From: Altericroceibacterium endophyticum
Lineage (GTDB): Bacteria; Pseudomonadota; Alphaproteobacteria; Sphingomonadales; Sphingomonadaceae
Reading direction: 5' to 3'
NCBI RefSeq assembly: GCF_009827595.1
Contig: NZ_WTYT01000004.1
Span: 195,317 to 259,316, forward strand
Length of the DNA: 64,000 bases
The stretch's first letter is position 1; each line of letters opens with the position of its first letter. The notes beneath the pieces are model-generated. The model ran no database searches and was not told the origin of the DNA. It was given only the letters and a program-made list of their open reading frames with translations. Of the stretch, positions 1 through 9,467 are shown one piece after another. A program made the translations under genes and the position numbers.

Positions 1-179
1 GGACGCTCAATCACCACCTTCGAAATCGCGGCCTGCGGCAGCGACTTCATGATGTGCTTGCGGATCTCGATATCTTCCTTGAGCAGGTTCGCATAATCAC
101 GCCCTTCGGCGTACCAACGGCTGTCCCAAGTACGGTTGATCTGCAGACGCAGGCCGATCGGATTGCTCTTTTGACCCAT
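1..179 (-). CDS. rpsC: 30S ribosomal protein S3 (N-terminal part)
   Basis: This is the start of uS3, which sits at the mRNA entry channel of the 30S subunit. Reading the minus strand from the ATG at 177-179 gives [20 protein letters not shown], the typical S3 opening. The frame stays open to base 1, so only about 59 residues are present and the rest lies outside the window. It follows rplV with 3 nt between the rplV stop and this ATG, as in the usual S10 operon order. Translational coupling to rplV is likely. Confidence 0.95.
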   Translation of the reverse strand, partial: MGQKSNPIGLRLQINRTWDSRWYAEGRDYANLLKEDIEIRKHIMKSLPQAAISKVVIER

Positions 180-182
180 CGA

Positions 183-560
183 TCAGGCCTCCTCGACTTC
201 GCGAACCACGATGCGCAGCCGACTGAACGGCTTGAGGATGCGCGTGGATTTACCACGGCCCCGCGTGTGGAAACGCTTCATGGTGATGGACTTACCAACA
301 CTGGCTTCGGCAACCACAAGGGCGTCGACATCCAGATCATGGTTGTTCTCAGCATTGGCGATCGCACTGGCGAGCACCTTCTGCGCGTCCTTAGCCATCG
401 CCCGCTTCGAGAAGCTGAGAATATTCAGAGCTTCTTCGGCTTTCTTGCCGCGGATCAGACCAGCGACGAGGTTCAGCTTCTGAGCAGAACCACGAATGGT
501 CGTGCCTACGGCCAGAGCCTCGTTGTCGGCGACGCGACGGGGAGCTTTCTGCTTGCTCAT
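183..560 (-). CDS. rplV: 50S ribosomal protein L22
   Basis: uL22 lines the nascent-peptide exit tunnel. The 125-residue product begins [19 protein letters not shown] and contains the family stretch around [19 protein letters not shown] and the C-terminal hairpin region ending in the basic GRGKSTRI segment. The length is slightly above the bacterial norm of about 110 because of an N-terminal extension, common in alphaproteobacteria. The ATG overlaps the rpsS stop (ATGA at 558-561 in the minus reading), showing tight coupling inside the S10 operon. Confidence 0.96.
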   Translation of the reverse strand: MSKQKAPRRVADNEALAVGTTIRGSAQKLNLVAGLIRGKKAEEALNILSFSKRAMAKDAQKVLASAIANAENNHDLDVDALVVAEASVGKSITMKRFHTRGRGKSTRILKPFSRLRIVVREVEEA

Positions 561-835
561 CAGCGCTTACCCTTCTTGTCGGCAGCGTGACCAGGGAAGC
601 TGCGCGTGGGCGCAAATTCACCAAGCTTGTGGCCGACCATTTCTTCGTTGACCGTGACGGGAACGAATTTGTGGCCATTATAGACGCTGAACGTCAGACC
701 TACGAAATCCGGCAAAATCGTCGAGCGACGCGACCAAGTCTTGATCGCACCACGGCCACCTGAATCCTGCGCACCTTGCGCTTTTTTCAGCAGGTGGAGA
801 TCGACGAACGGACCTTTCCAGACGGAACGTGCCAT
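560..835 (-). CDS. rpsS: 30S ribosomal protein S19
   Basis: uS19 sits in the head of the 30S subunit with S13. The 91-residue protein begins [18 protein letters not shown] and carries the conserved [10 protein letters not shown] and [11 protein letters not shown] segments, so it is full length. It lies between rplB (6 nt upstream) and rplV (overlapping stop and start). The C-terminus ends in the usual basic tail [10 protein letters not shown]. Confidence 0.97.
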   Translation of the reverse strand: MARSVWKGPFVDLHLLKKAQGAQDSGGRGAIKTWSRRSTILPDFVGLTFSVYNGHKFVPVTVNEEMVGHKLGEFAPTRSFPGHAADKKGKR

Positions 836-841
836 GTTCGA

Positions 842-1678
842 TTACCTCTTTTTCTTCGCGTGGCGCGAACGGATGATCATCTTGTCCGTCTGCTTGTTAT
901 TACGGGTACGAGCGCCCTTAGTGGGCTTACCCCAAGGCGTCACAGGATGACGACCACCAGAGGTACGGCCTTCACCACCACCATGGGGGTGATCGACCGG
1001 GTTCTTCGCAACACCGCGAGTCAGCGGACGCTTGCCCATCCAACGGCGACGACCGGCCTTGGCCAGCGTCTGGTTGCCATTGTCAGGATTGGACACGGCG
1101 CCAACCGTACCCATGCAGTCACCGCGCAGGTAACGCTGTTCGCCCGAATTCAGACGAACGATCACCAGGCCGCGGTCACGGCCTACAAGCTGGACATACG
1201 AACCGGCACTACGGGCGATCTGGCCGCCCTTTGCCGGCTTCATTTCGACATTGTGGCAGATCGTGCCGACCGGCATTTGCGACAAGAGCATCGCATTGCC
1301 AGGCTTCACATCGACCTTCTCACCAGCGACAACCTTGTCACCCGGTGCAAGACGCTGCGGTGCGATGATGTAAGCGAGTTCGCCGTCATCATACTTCACC
1401 AGGGCGATGAAAGCAGTGCGGTTGGGATCGTATTCGATCCGCTCCACGGTGCCTTCAACGTCCCATTTGCGACGCTTGAAGTCCACATAGCGGTACTTTT
1501 GCTTGTGACCGCCGCCGATGCCACGCGAGGTGACATGACCTTTATTGTTCCGGCCACCGGTTTTGCGCTTGCCTTCCGTGAGCGACTTGACCGGCTTGCC
1601 CTTATAGAGCGCCGATTTGTCGACCAGGATGAGGCCGCGACGTGCGGGGCTCGTTGGTTTATAGTTCTTGAGTGCCAT
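842..1678 (-). CDS. rplB: 50S ribosomal protein L2
   Basis: uL2 is an rRNA-binding protein needed for subunit association and peptidyl-transferase centre assembly. The 278-residue product has the usual bacterial length. It begins [17 protein letters not shown] and carries the signature [13 protein letters not shown] near the C-terminus, including the conserved histidine, followed by the basic tail. It lies 12 nt downstream of rplW and 6 nt upstream of rpsS in the S10 operon. Confidence 0.98.
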   Translation of the reverse strand: MALKNYKPTSPARRGLILVDKSALYKGKPVKSLTEGKRKTGGRNNKGHVTSRGIGGGHKQKYRYVDFKRRKWDVEGTVERIEYDPNRTAFIALVKYDDGELAYIIAPQRLAPGDKVVAGEKVDVKPGNAMLLSQMPVGTICHNVEMKPAKGGQIARSAGSYVQLVGRDRGLVIVRLNSGEQRYLRGDCMGTVGAVSNPDNGNQTLAKAGRRRWMGKRPLTRGVAKNPVDHPHGGGEGRTSGGRHPVTPWGKPTKGARTRNNKQTDKMIIRSRHAKKKR

Positions 1679-1690
1679 CGTTCTCTAGCC

Positions 1691-1999
1691 TCAGATACCG
1701 CTGGTGACGTCGATGGACTGGCCGTCGGCCAGCGTCACGATCGCCTTTTTCATGTCGGTGCGCTTATAGGGGCGACCCCGCCAGCGCTTCGTCTTGCCCT
1801 TTTGCACGATCGTGTTCACGCCGGTGACCTTGACGTCGAAAATCGCTTCAACCGCATCTTTGATCTGCGGCTTGGTCGAATCGTCAGACACCTTGAAAAC
1901 AACCGCATTATGCTCGGAGAGCAAAGTGGTCTTTTCCGTGATGTGCGGAGCAAGGATCACGTCGTAATGACGGGCGTCGATTTCCTGCTTTTTAGCCAT
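1691..1999 (-). CDS. rplW: 50S ribosomal protein L23
   Basis: uL23 lies at the tunnel exit and docks trigger factor and SRP. I chose the internal ATG at 1999 ([20 protein letters not shown]) because the frame upstream of it overlaps rplD and looks non-coding. The resulting 102 residues fit the family. Conserved features are the [10 protein letters not shown] start region and the [17 protein letters not shown]-binding loop. The ATG overlaps the end of rplD by 8 nt, which implies translational coupling. Confidence 0.96.
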   Translation of the reverse strand: MAKKQEIDARHYDVILAPHITEKTTLLSEHNAVVFKVSDDSTKPQIKDAVEAIFDVKVTGVNTIVQKGKTKRWRGRPYKRTDMKKAIVTLADGQSIDVTSGI

Positions 2000-2615
2000 T
2001 GAAGCGCGCCTCCAGCTTTTCGACAGCGGCCTTGGTAAGGACCAGCGTGTCATGCTTCAGGATGTCATAGACGTTGGCGCCTACGGCCGGGAGGACATTG
2101 ACACCAACCAGATTGCCAGCTGCCTTGCGGAAGCCGTCTTCAATCTGCTCGCCATCAATAACCAGAACCTTGCCGTTCCAGCCATTCTTGCCGAATGTCG
2201 CAGCCAGCGTCTTGGTCTTGGCTTCTGCCATTTCCAGACTGTCTACAACCACCAGGCCTTCTTTAGCCTTGCTGGACAAAGCCATCTTGAGGCCGAGAGC
2301 ACGGATCTTCTTGTTGAGCGACTGCTCAAAATCGCGCTTACGGGCACCGTGGGCTTTACCACCACCGATGAAGATCGGAGCAGCGCGGTCGCCGTGACGA
2401 GCCGTGCCGCCACCCTTCTGCTTGCCCCATTTCTTGCCGGTGCGAGCAACATCGCTACGCTCACGGGTCGGACGAGCCGTTCCGCGGCGATTTTCGAGCT
2501 GCCACGTTACGACACGGTGCAGGATGTCGGCGCGCGGCTCAACACCGAAAACGGCATCGTTGAGCTCGAGATCGCCGGACGCCTTGCCGTCGAGTTTCTG
2601 GACCTTAACCTTCAC
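1992..2615 (-). CDS. rplD: 50S ribosomal protein L4
   Basis: uL4 reaches into the exit tunnel. In gammaproteobacteria it also represses its own S10 operon through the leader RNA. The 207-residue product has the conserved [19 protein letters not shown] tunnel loop and the [15 protein letters not shown] segment. It starts 3 nt after the rplC stop and overlaps rplW by 8 nt. Whether L4 regulates this operon is unknown, but the structured leader ahead of rplC makes it a fair question. Confidence 0.97.
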   Translation of the reverse strand: MKVKVQKLDGKASGDLELNDAVFGVEPRADILHRVVTWQLENRRGTARPTRERSDVARTGKKWGKQKGGGTARHGDRAAPIFIGGGKAHGARKRDFEQSLNKKIRALGLKMALSSKAKEGLVVVDSLEMAEAKTKTLAATFGKNGWNGKVLVIDGEQIEDGFRKAAGNLVGVNVLPAVGANVYDILKHDTLVLTKAAVEKLEARFNG

Positions 2616-2618
2616 GGC

Positions 2619-3395
2619 TCAGCCCTCCTTGCCATCATCGCCGGAGGCGTTGTTGCCCTCGGCAGCGTTGTTCTGATCGGCCGCAGGAGACGCTTCAGGA
2701 GCGTTCTTCGGCGCGTTCTTGTCGATCACCGCACCGGGGAACGGCAGACCTTCGGGAGCCGAAAGCTTGACCGCGTCACGAACCATCAGCCATCCGTTCT
2801 TCGAACCAGGGACAGAGCCCTTCACGAAAATCAGGCCGCGGTCGGCGTCTGTGCGCACGACTTCGAGATTTTGTTGCGTCCGCTGACGGTCACCCATGTG
2901 GCCGGCCATCTTCTTGTTCTTGAAGACCTTGCCCGGATCCTGACGCTGACCGGTCGAACCGTGCGAACGGTGAGAGAGAGAGACACCGTGCGAAGCGCGC
3001 AGACCACCGAAGTTCCAGCGCTTCATCGCACCAGCAAAACCCTTACCCTGGGTGTGACCGGTAATATCGACCTTCTGGCCGGCGATGAAATGCTCGGCAC
3101 TGATGGTCGACCCGACGGGAAGGAGACCTTCCTCATTTTCGAGACGGAATTCAGCAACGCGCATTTTGAGCGACACTTCAGCCTTAGCGAAATGTTCGCG
3201 CTGCGGCTTATTCACATTTTTTTGCTTCGCTTCGCCCGCACCGACCTGGAGAGCTACATAGCCATCCGTGTCGGAGGTGCGATGGGAGACAACCTGACAA
3301 TCTTCCAACGAAAGAACGGTAACCGGCACATGCCGACCATCTTCCTGGAAGATGCGGGTCATTCCCACTTTTTTCGCGATCACGCCAGTGCGCAT
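2619..3395 (-). CDS. rplC: 50S ribosomal protein L3 with long acidic tail
   Basis: uL3 is an early-assembly protein near the peptidyl-transferase centre. The 258-residue product begins [16 protein letters not shown] and has the [15 protein letters not shown] and [22 protein letters not shown]-type signatures around residues 115-155. The core ends near residue 222. The last 35 or so residues are an Ala/Asn/Asp/Glu-rich tail that looks disordered and makes the protein longer than most L3 (about 205-215). The start has an excellent Shine-Dalgarno, GAGGAG, 8 nt upstream. Unlike its downstream neighbours it is separated from rpsJ by about 295 nt. Confidence 0.97.
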   Translation of the reverse strand: MRTGVIAKKVGMTRIFQEDGRHVPVTVLSLEDCQVVSHRTSDTDGYVALQVGAGEAKQKNVNKPQREHFAKAEVSLKMRVAEFRLENEEGLLPVGSTISAEHFIAGQKVDITGHTQGKGFAGAMKRWNFGGLRASHGVSLSHRSHGSTGQRQDPGKVFKNKKMAGHMGDRQRTQQNLEVVRTDADRGLIFVKGSVPGSKNGWLMVRDAVKLSAPEGLPFPGAVIDKNAPKNAPEASPAADQNNAAEGNNASGDDGKEG

Positions 3396-3690
3396 GATCC
3401 AATCTCCTCAAACAGAGGCCTTCCCGGGCCCATCCCGAAAAGGCTTGCACAGCCCAGATTGTCATGCGTCGCCCCGTCCGGGCTGAGTTGCCCTCCAATG
3501 AAGGAGAGCGAGACGGGGGACGCAGCCCGGATAATTCCGGCGGTATCCCAAGAAGGAAGGCTTACCCTCCCCTCGCAGTTCCGATTTCCCGGAACCCCGC
3601 GCTGCCAGTAAAGCAGCTCTAGAAACTTGTCAGGCCTTTTTTGGTCCGGCCTGCAGGACAGCCCGCTTTCGCGGAAAGAAATCAGGCGGC
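3396..3690 (-). promoter_or_regulatory. Structured leader between rpsJ and rplC
   Basis: This 295-nt spacer has no convincing ORF but several stem-loops on the minus-strand transcript. From rpsJ onward: an inverted repeat CAGGCC/GGCCTG (3631-3636 with 3648-3653, 11-nt loop). Next, two mutually exclusive pairings, 3466-3478 with 3512-3523 (one bulge) and 3478-3485 with 3523-3530. Last, an 11-bp hairpin at 3418-3444 with a 5-nt loop and two G-U pairs, ending 22 nt before the rplC ATG. Alternative pairings beside the rplC Shine-Dalgarno suggest attenuation or translational control by a ribosomal protein. That function is inference. Confidence 0.6.
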
Positions 3691-4002
3691 TTAGGCCAGC
3701 TTGATTTCGACGTTAACACCCGCGGCGAGATCAAGCTTCATCAGCGCATCAACCGTCTGGGCATTGGGCTGCACGATGTCGAGCAACCGCTTATACGTAC
3801 GCACCTCGAACTGCTCGCGCGACTTCTTGTCGATATGCGGACCGCGGTTCACGGTGAACTTCTCGATACGCGTCGGCAGCGGTATGGGGCCACGAATAAG
3901 AGCGCCGGTACGACGCGCGGTGTCTGCGATTTCGCCAGTTGCCTGGTCGAGAACGCGGTGATCGAACGCCTTAAGGCGAATGCGGATATTCTGAGCTTCC
4001 AT
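3691..4002 (-). CDS. rpsJ: 30S ribosomal protein S10
   Basis: uS10 is a 30S head protein, also called NusE for its role in antitermination with NusB. The 103-residue protein starts at the ATG at 4002 ([20 protein letters not shown]). A GTG two codons upstream is possible but less likely. It carries the [20 protein letters not shown] segment typical of the family. Upstream is a terminator-like hairpin separating it from tuf. Downstream is the long leader before rplC. Confidence 0.96.
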   Translation of the reverse strand: MEAQNIRIRLKAFDHRVLDQATGEIADTARRTGALIRGPIPLPTRIEKFTVNRGPHIDKKSREQFEVRTYKRLLDIVQPNAQTVDALMKLDLAAGVNVEIKLA

Positions 4003-4028
4003 GTCCACTTACCGATGCGAAAGAGCCA

Positions 4029-4046
4029 GAAAGGCCGGAGCCTTTC
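4029..4046 (-). promoter_or_regulatory. UNCG-type hairpin before rpsJ
   Basis: On the minus strand GAAAGGC-TCCG-GCCTTTC forms a perfect 7-bp stem with a TCCG (UNCG class) tetraloop, 26 nt before the rpsJ ATG. UNCG loops are unusually stable. It lies just downstream of the tuf-rpsJ terminator, so it could protect the processed 5' end of rpsJ mRNA or tune initiation. The function is inferred. Confidence 0.45.
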
Positions 4047-4056
4047 ATAAAAAGTA

Positions 4057-4114
4057 AGAGACCGCCCCGCCTCGCTGAACCTCCGTAGGGAGTGAACAGG
4101 AAGGGGCGGCCTCT
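4057..4114 (-). terminator. Intrinsic terminator or attenuator between tuf and rpsJ
   Basis: The minus-strand transcript forms a 12-bp stem, positions 4114-4103 (AGAGGCCGCCCC) against 4068-4057 (GGGGCGGUCUCU), with one G-U pair and a 34-nt loop. It is followed at once by UACUUUUU. This fits a Rho-independent terminator placed after tuf, so the str operon (rpsL-tuf) and the S10 operon may be separated, or read-through may be adjusted here. Confidence 0.75.
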
Positions 4115-4165
4115 ATAATTCTGACCGGACGACTCTGTTACGAGTCGCCCGATGAGCAGCCTATA

Positions 4166-5356
4166 TTACTTAGCGATCTTGCTGACAACCCCTGAACCGA
4201 CGGTACGGCCGCCTTCGCGAATTGCGAAGCGGAGACCTTCGTCCATGGCGATCGGCGCAATGAGCTTAACGTCGATGGTGACGTTATCGCCAGGCATGAC
4301 CATTTCGGTGCCTTCGGGAAGAACCACTTCGCCGGTCACGTCCGTCGTACGGAAGTAGAACTGCGGACGATAGTTGGCGAAAAACGGCGTGTGACGACCG
4401 CCTTCATCCTTCGAAAGCACATAAACTTCTGCGCTGAACTCGGTGTGCGGCGTAACCGAACCCGGCTTAGCGAGAACCTGACCACGTTCCACGTCGTCGC
4501 GAGCGACACCGCGGATAAGTGCGCCGATGTTGTCACCAGCTTCACCGCGATCGAGCAGCTTGCGGAACATTTCAACGCCGGTCACGGTCGTCTTGGTGGT
4601 GTCCTTGATGCCGACGATTTCAACTTCGTCGCCAACATTCACAACACCGGTTTCGACACGGCCGGTCACAACCGTACCACGACCCGAGATCGAGAACACG
4701 TCTTCGATCGGCATCAGGAACGTCTGGTCAACCGGACGTTCCGGCTGCGGGATGTATTCGTCAACAGCCTTCATCAGTTCAATGATGGAGTTCTTGCCGA
4801 TTTCATCGTCGCGGCCTTCGAGAGCGGCCAGAGCCGAACCCTTGACGATCGGAATATCGTCGCCATCGAAATCGTAGCTCGAGAGCAGTTCGCGAACTTC
4901 GAGTTCAACGAGCTCGAGGATTTCTTCGTCGTCAACCTGGTCAACCTTGTTCAGGTAAACAACCAGAGCCGGCACGCCGACCTGACGAGCAAGCAGGATG
5001 TGCTCGCGGGTCTGCGGCATCGGGCCGTCAGCAGCGTTCACAACCAGGATAGCGCCGTCCATCTGAGCCGCACCGGTGATCATGTTCTTCACATAGTCAG
5101 CGTGACCCGGACAATCGACGTGAGCGTAGTGACGTGCTTCGGTTTCATATTCGACGTGTGCCGTCGAAATGGTGATACCACGTTCACGCTCTTCGGGAGC
5201 CTTGTCGATATTGGCGAAGTCGACGGCAGCGCCGCCATAAACTTCGGCCATGACCTTGGTGATTGCAGCAGTCAGCGTGGTCTTGCCGTGGTCGACGTGA
5301 CCAATGGTGCCGATGTTACAATGCGGTTTGTTCCGCTCGAATTTTTCCTTCGCCAT
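4166..5356 (-). CDS. tuf: Elongation factor Tu
   Basis: EF-Tu carries aminoacyl-tRNA to the ribosomal A site in a GTP-dependent way. The 396-residue product starts at the ATG at 5356 ([20 protein letters not shown]); the frame extends 18 codons upstream but without family similarity. Visible motifs are the P-loop GHVDHGKT, the switch [14 protein letters not shown] and NKVD for guanine recognition. It has the standard bacterial length. It lies 93 nt downstream of fusA in the normal str order and is followed by an intrinsic terminator. Confidence 0.98.
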   Translation of the reverse strand: MAKEKFERNKPHCNIGTIGHVDHGKTTLTAAITKVMAEVYGGAAVDFANIDKAPEERERGITISTAHVEYETEARHYAHVDCPGHADYVKNMITGAAQMDGAILVVNAADGPMPQTREHILLARQVGVPALVVYLNKVDQVDDEEILELVELEVRELLSSYDFDGDDIPIVKGSALAALEGRDDEIGKNSIIELMKAVDEYIPQPERPVDQTFLMPIEDVFSISGRGTVVTGRVETGVVNVGDEVEIVGIKDTTKTTVTGVEMFRKLLDRGEAGDNIGALIRGVARDDVERGQVLAKPGSVTPHTEFSAEVYVLSKDEGGRHTPFFANYRPQFYFRTTDVTGEVVLPEGTEMVMPGDNVTIDVKLIAPIAMDEGLRFAIREGGRTVGSGVVSKIAK

Positions 5357-5449
5357 TTCTTTTAACCTTCTGTCTTTCAGAATCAGATTTCTGCGGGAAA
5401 GTGACGGCACCCGCTGAAACAGGCGCCGCCCCTAAACGCTTGCGCTTGC

Positions 5450-7543
5450 TTAGGCAAGCTTCTCCTTGACTTCCGCCGCAACATTGGCCGGCACTTCGTC
5501 GTAATGAGAGAACTGCATGCTGTATTGTGCACGGCCCTGAGTGAAAGAGCGCAGCTCATTCACGTAACCGAACATATTGGCCAGAGGAACATGCGCTTCA
5601 ACCGCCTGAGCGTTGCCGCGCGTGTCTGTGCCCTGGATCTGGCCACGACGGGAATTGAGATCCCCGATCACGTCACCCAGATAATCTTCCGGCGTCACAA
5701 CTTCCACCTTCATGACCGGCTCAAGCAACTTGATGCCAGCCTTCTGGGCAGCTTCACGCATCGCGCCACGACCGGTGATTTCAAACGCCACCGTGCTCGA
5801 GTCGACGTCATGATATTTACCGTCGATCAGCTTGATGGTGAAATCGATGATCGGGAAGCCGACCAGATAACCACTATCGGCCTGTTCGCGCATGCCCTTC
5901 TCGACCGAGGGGATATATTCACGAGGAATATTACCGCCCTTGATCGCGTCCTCGAAGACAACGCCCTGGCCGCGTTCACCGGGGGTGACGATAACCTTGG
6001 CTTCACCGAACTGACCCGAACCACCCGACTGTTTCTTGTGGGTGTAGGTTACTTCGACTTCCTTCGCGAGCGACTCACGATAAGCCACCTGCGGAGCGCC
6101 AACATTGGCTTCCACCTTGAATTCGCGCTTCATACGATCGACGAGAATATCGAGGTGAAGCTCGCCCATTCCCTTGATGATCGTCTGACCGGATTCGTGA
6201 TCGGTCGATACGCGGAATGAAGGATCTTCTGCAGCCAGGCGATTAAGCGCAACGCCCATCTTTTCCTGGTCGGCCTTGGTCTTTGGCTCCACCGACAATT
6301 CGATAACGGGCTCGGGGAATTCCATCCGTTCAAGAATGATCGGATGGGCCGAATCACACAGCGTATCGCCCGTGGTGGTTTCCTTCAGGCCCGCAATTGC
6401 CACGATGTCGCCAGCAAAGGCTTCATCGATGTCTTCCCGGTTGTTGGAATGCATCAGCAACATACGGCCGATCTTTTCCTTCTTCTCCTTGACCGAGTTC
6501 GTCACCGAACCCTTCGCAAGGCGACCCGAATAGATCCGGGTAAAGGTGAGCGTACCCACGAACGGATCGTTCATGATCTTGAAGGCCAGTGCAGAGAACG
6601 GCGCGTCGTCCGAAGACGGGCGGGTCTGTTCTTCGTCACTGTCAGGCAGAACGCCCTTAATGGCCTTCACGTCGATCGGGCTCGGCATGTAATCAACCAC
6701 GGCATCGAGCAACGGCTGAACGCCCTTGTTCTTAAAGGCAGAACCGCACAGCACAGGAACGAATGCGCGTTCCAGCGTGCCCTTACGGATCAGACGCTTC
6801 AGCGTCGCCGCATCGGGTTCATTGCCTTCGAGATAGGCTTCCATCACTTCATCGTCCTGCTCAACAGCAGTTTCGATCAGCTTTTCGCGATATTCGGCAG
6901 CCTTGTCCTGCAGATCTTCAGGAATGTCGACATAGTTGAACGTCGCGCCGAGACCGTCATTTTCCCAGACGATGCCGCGATTGTTCACGAGGTCGACCAC
7001 GCCCTGCAGGTCACTCTCTGCACCGATCGGCAGATAAAGAACCAGCGGCGTTGCGCCCAGACGATCGATGATCGACTGCACGCAATAATAGAAATCCGCA
7101 CCGGTACGGTCGAGCTTGTTCACGAAGCACATCCGCGGCACTTCGTATTTGTCTGCCTGACGCCAAACGGTTTCGGACTGCGGTTCAACACCGGCCACGC
7201 CGTCAAACACAGCGACGGCGCCGTCGAGTACGCGGAGCGAACGTTCAACTTCAATCGTGAAGTCAACGTGTCCGGGCGTATCGATGATGTTGATGCGGTG
7301 CTCGGGGCCTTGACCATCTTCGGCCTGCCAGAACGTCGTCGTGGCAGCAGAAGTAATGGTGATGCCGCGTTCCTGCTCCTGCTCCATCCAGTCCATCGTA
7401 GCGGCGCCGTCATGGACTTCGCCGATCTTGTAGGACTTGCCGGTGTAGTAGAGGATCCGCTCGGTAGTGGTGGTCTTACCGGCGTCGATATGCGCCATAA
7501 TACCAATATTGCGGTAATGTTCGATCGGATGGCTGCGGGCCAT
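5450..7543 (-). CDS. fusA: Elongation factor G
   Basis: EF-G drives GTP-dependent translocation and, with RRF, ribosome recycling. The 697-residue product begins [20 protein letters not shown] and shows the P-loop AHIDAGKTT, the DTPGHVDF switch II motif and [10 protein letters not shown]. Domain IV carries the [15 protein letters not shown] signature. Length and start agree with the family. It lies between rpsG (146-nt spacer) and tuf. The Shine-Dalgarno is CGAGGAAT, 6-7 nt before ATG. Confidence 0.98.
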   Translation of the reverse strand: MARSHPIEHYRNIGIMAHIDAGKTTTTERILYYTGKSYKIGEVHDGAATMDWMEQEQERGITITSAATTTFWQAEDGQGPEHRINIIDTPGHVDFTIEVERSLRVLDGAVAVFDGVAGVEPQSETVWRQADKYEVPRMCFVNKLDRTGADFYYCVQSIIDRLGATPLVLYLPIGAESDLQGVVDLVNNRGIVWENDGLGATFNYVDIPEDLQDKAAEYREKLIETAVEQDDEVMEAYLEGNEPDAATLKRLIRKGTLERAFVPVLCGSAFKNKGVQPLLDAVVDYMPSPIDVKAIKGVLPDSDEEQTRPSSDDAPFSALAFKIMNDPFVGTLTFTRIYSGRLAKGSVTNSVKEKKEKIGRMLLMHSNNREDIDEAFAGDIVAIAGLKETTTGDTLCDSAHPIILERMEFPEPVIELSVEPKTKADQEKMGVALNRLAAEDPSFRVSTDHESGQTIIKGMGELHLDILVDRMKREFKVEANVGAPQVAYRESLAKEVEVTYTHKKQSGGSGQFGEAKVIVTPGERGQGVVFEDAIKGGNIPREYIPSVEKGMREQADSGYLVGFPIIDFTIKLIDGKYHDVDSSTVAFEITGRGAMREAAQKAGIKLLEPVMKVEVVTPEDYLGDVIGDLNSRRGQIQGTDTRGNAQAVEAHVPLANMFGYVNELRSFTQGRAQYSMQFSHYDEVPANVAAEVKEKLA

Positions 7544-7689
7544 GATGAATTCCTCGGGTTTGTAGGAAGGCTTTCAAACGGAAAGCCTGCCCCATATAAT
7601 AAAAAATGTGACCGCTTAAAGACCGCGCGAGCCCGTAGCTCCTGAAAAAAGCCACGGGCCGGCGAATTTAAACGATCCCCCCGCGCAAA
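7544..7689 (-). promoter_or_regulatory. Hairpin-bearing spacer ahead of fusA
   Basis: The rpsG-fusA spacer holds two inverted repeats in the minus-strand transcript. One is a 9-bp stem at 7631-7639 with 7651-7659 (one G-U pair, 11-nt loop starting with six U). The other is a perfect 8-bp stem AGGCTTTC/GAAAGCCT at 7568-7575 with 7581-7588, 24 nt upstream of the fusA ATG. An AT-rich stretch around 7597-7612 could hold a promoter -10 element. Control of fusA relative to rpsG is plausible but unproven. Confidence 0.45.
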
Positions 7690-8160
7690 TTACCAGCGGT
7701 AGTGCGAGAAGGCGCGGTTGGCATCAGCCATACGATGCGTATCTTCACGCTTCTTGACCGCATTGCCGCGATTGTTCGCCGCATCCATCAGCTCACCCGA
7801 AAGACGGGCTGCCATGGTGGTTTCAGCACGGCCACGAGCCGCACCGATCAGCCAACGAATGGCCAGTGCCTGAGCACGTTCCGGGCGAACTTCAACCGGG
7901 ACCTGATAGGTCGCACCACCAACACGGCGGCTGCGAACTTCCACTTGCGGCTTAACATTGTTGAGCGCTTCATGGAACATCTGGACCGGATCAGCCTTGG
8001 CCTTGGCTTCGACCGTGTCGAGTGCACCATAAACGATGCGCTCGGCAGTGGACTTCTTACCGTCAAGCATGAGGTTGTTCATGAACTTGGACAGAACCTG
8101 ATCACCGAATTTGGGATCGGGCAGGATGACCCGCTTCTCGGGACGACGACGACGTGACAT
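7690..8160 (-). CDS. rpsG: 30S ribosomal protein S7
   Basis: uS7 nucleates assembly of the 30S head and contacts the E site. The 156-residue product begins [20 protein letters not shown], the usual alphaproteobacterial opening, and contains [20 protein letters not shown] and the C-terminal [18 protein letters not shown]. It is full length. It lies 178 nt downstream of rpsL with an AAGGA-type Shine-Dalgarno. In gammaproteobacteria S7 represses the str operon; nothing here shows that site directly. Confidence 0.97.
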   Translation of the reverse strand: MSRRRRPEKRVILPDPKFGDQVLSKFMNNLMLDGKKSTAERIVYGALDTVEAKAKADPVQMFHEALNNVKPQVEVRSRRVGGATYQVPVEVRPERAQALAIRWLIGAARGRAETTMAARLSGELMDAANNRGNAVKKREDTHRMADANRAFSHYRW

Positions 8161-8338
8161 GTCGCAAAATTCCTTCTTGTTGCGCCCACACTACTCTTGT
8201 TCTTCACCCCCAATCGACCGGGAGCTGATGAGCAATGCGGCGCCTGAATATTTGTCTCGACCGGACTGAAAGGGTCAGCAAATCCATGACGAGGACGCAT
8301 AAGACGCCCTCAAGAATATAAAGCTCACCCCGCCAACA

Positions 8339-8710
8339 TCACTTCGGACGCTTGGCACCGTATTTGGAACGGCTCTGCTTGCGATCTTTCACGCCCTGCG
8401 TATCGAGAACGCCGCGCAGTACGTGGTAACGCACACCGGGAAGATCTCGCACACGGCCGCCACGGATCAGAACCACGGAGTGTTCCTGAAGGTTGTGGCC
8501 CTCACCGGGAATGTAAGAAATGACTTCGCGGCCATTGGTCAGACGGACCTTGGCAACTTTACGCAGAGCCGAGTTCGGCTTCTTCGGCGTCGTCGTGTAA
8601 ACACGGGTGCAAACACCGCGCTTCTGCGGGTTCTGTTCCATCGCAGGGACCTTGCTCTTGGCCTTCTGCGGAACGCGGCCCTTGCGGACCAGCTGGTTAA
8701 TAGTCGGCAT
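8339..8710 (-). CDS. rpsL: 30S ribosomal protein S12
   Basis: uS12 sits at the decoding centre and is the streptomycin-resistance protein. The 123-residue product begins [20 protein letters not shown] and carries the [19 protein letters not shown] and [10 protein letters not shown] segments. The resistance-associated lysines in TPKKPNS and around residue 88 are of the wild-type form as far as can be seen. It is the first gene of the str operon here, so its promoter should lie in the 750-nt spacer above 8710. Confidence 0.97.
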   Translation of the reverse strand: MPTINQLVRKGRVPQKAKSKVPAMEQNPQKRGVCTRVYTTTPKKPNSALRKVAKVRLTNGREVISYIPGEGHNLQEHSVVLIRGGRVRDLPGVRYHVLRGVLDTQGVKDRKQSRSKYGAKRPK

Positions 8711-9467
8711 GAAGTACTCTTCACCTGAATTTCTGGCATAGCGGGATTGCTGTACCAGGTCGCCTTTCCGGGCGAAAAACCGGCACCTTCCTCAAGCCAG
8801 GCGCTGCGGTCTGTGACCCGCACCCGCAATCCGATCGATTCCGGTTCGGCACTGAAAAAGAGGATGAAGTATCGCCGCTTTTGGCGGGCGGGCATTCCGG
8901 CGCATGTCCGGAAAATCCGCTCTCTCGCTCATGTCATCAAAGCCTGAAAGCAGATGCATATCCGCAAATCAGGCGACAACATAAGCGAGCCGAATCACTC
9001 CACCCGCACCTTTCGGCACCGGGTTACTTTGACGGCCGCCCCGCTTCGGACACCAAGGCGCCCGATCAATAGAGAGTCCAAGAAGCGCGCAAAACGCGCA
9101 ATTCCAAGACTTAAAGGGGCTGACCGCCTATAGCGAACCGCCCCTTCCGAGACCAAACCGTCAATGTTCAGCTCTATCTACCCACGGCGGCGAACCGCCT
9201 GCGGATGAGGTGCCAATAGTGACATTCCGGTTCCCGGTCAAGTTACGCGACTGGGCATGGGCCAGCGGCGGCAGCACAGCTAAGACGTAGGAATGAAGCG
9301 CATCGCACAGGCTCTGTTAATGATGAAGCAACAATCCTGTTAACTGCTATTAACAGCCTTCGAAGGGCACTATTCGCTATTGATTACCTTCGGCTGTGAC
9401 CAAAAATTAACACTCTTCACCTAGGTACTTTCAACTAGGTAAACAGAAATGCCGTGAGAGGGACCGA
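8711..9467. other. Spacer between rpsL and the diguanylate cyclase gene
   Basis: About 757 nt with no ORF I trust. It must contain the promoter of the str operon (minus) and that of the downstream cyclase gene (plus). No clean -35/-10 pair was found by eye. An inverted repeat AAGGGGC/GCCCCTT lies at 9114-9120 with 9140-9146 (19-nt loop). The part above about 9300 is AT-rich compared with its surroundings and leads into the small repeats before the cyclase gene. Confidence 0.5.
9419..9441 (+). promoter_or_regulatory. CTAGGTA repeats upstream of the diguanylate cyclase
   Basis: CTAGGTA occurs twice as a direct repeat, at 9421-9427 and 9435-9441, 14 nt apart. The wider block also reads as an inverted repeat ACCTAG/CTAGGT (9419-9424 with 9435-9440). 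It lies 27 nt before the cyclase ATG, close to where a promoter or operator would be. The sequence is seen; its role as a regulator-binding site is inferred. Confidence 0.35.

Noticed and set aside
54-590. Long plus-strand frame across rpsC/rplV
   Set aside because: It is the shadow of real ribosomal protein genes on the opposite strand. The protein has no family features, while the minus-strand frames match L22 and S3.
776-2002. A 408-codon plus-strand frame
   Set aside because: It runs antisense to rplB and rplW, whose products are unmistakable. Long antisense frames are common in GC-rich genomes with strong codon bias.
3466-3530. The four segments in the rplC leader forming a pseudoknot
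   Set aside because: Both connecting loops would be 0 nt for stems of this length, which is not sterically reasonable. The pairings are better described as alternatives.
2052-3611. A 519-codon plus-strand frame
   Set aside because: It is antisense to rplD and rplC and continues into the leader. Its translation shows no domain and is rich in His/Arg as expected for a shadow frame.
4391-5365. Plus-strand frame over tuf
   Set aside because: It is a shadow of EF-Tu on the minus strand.
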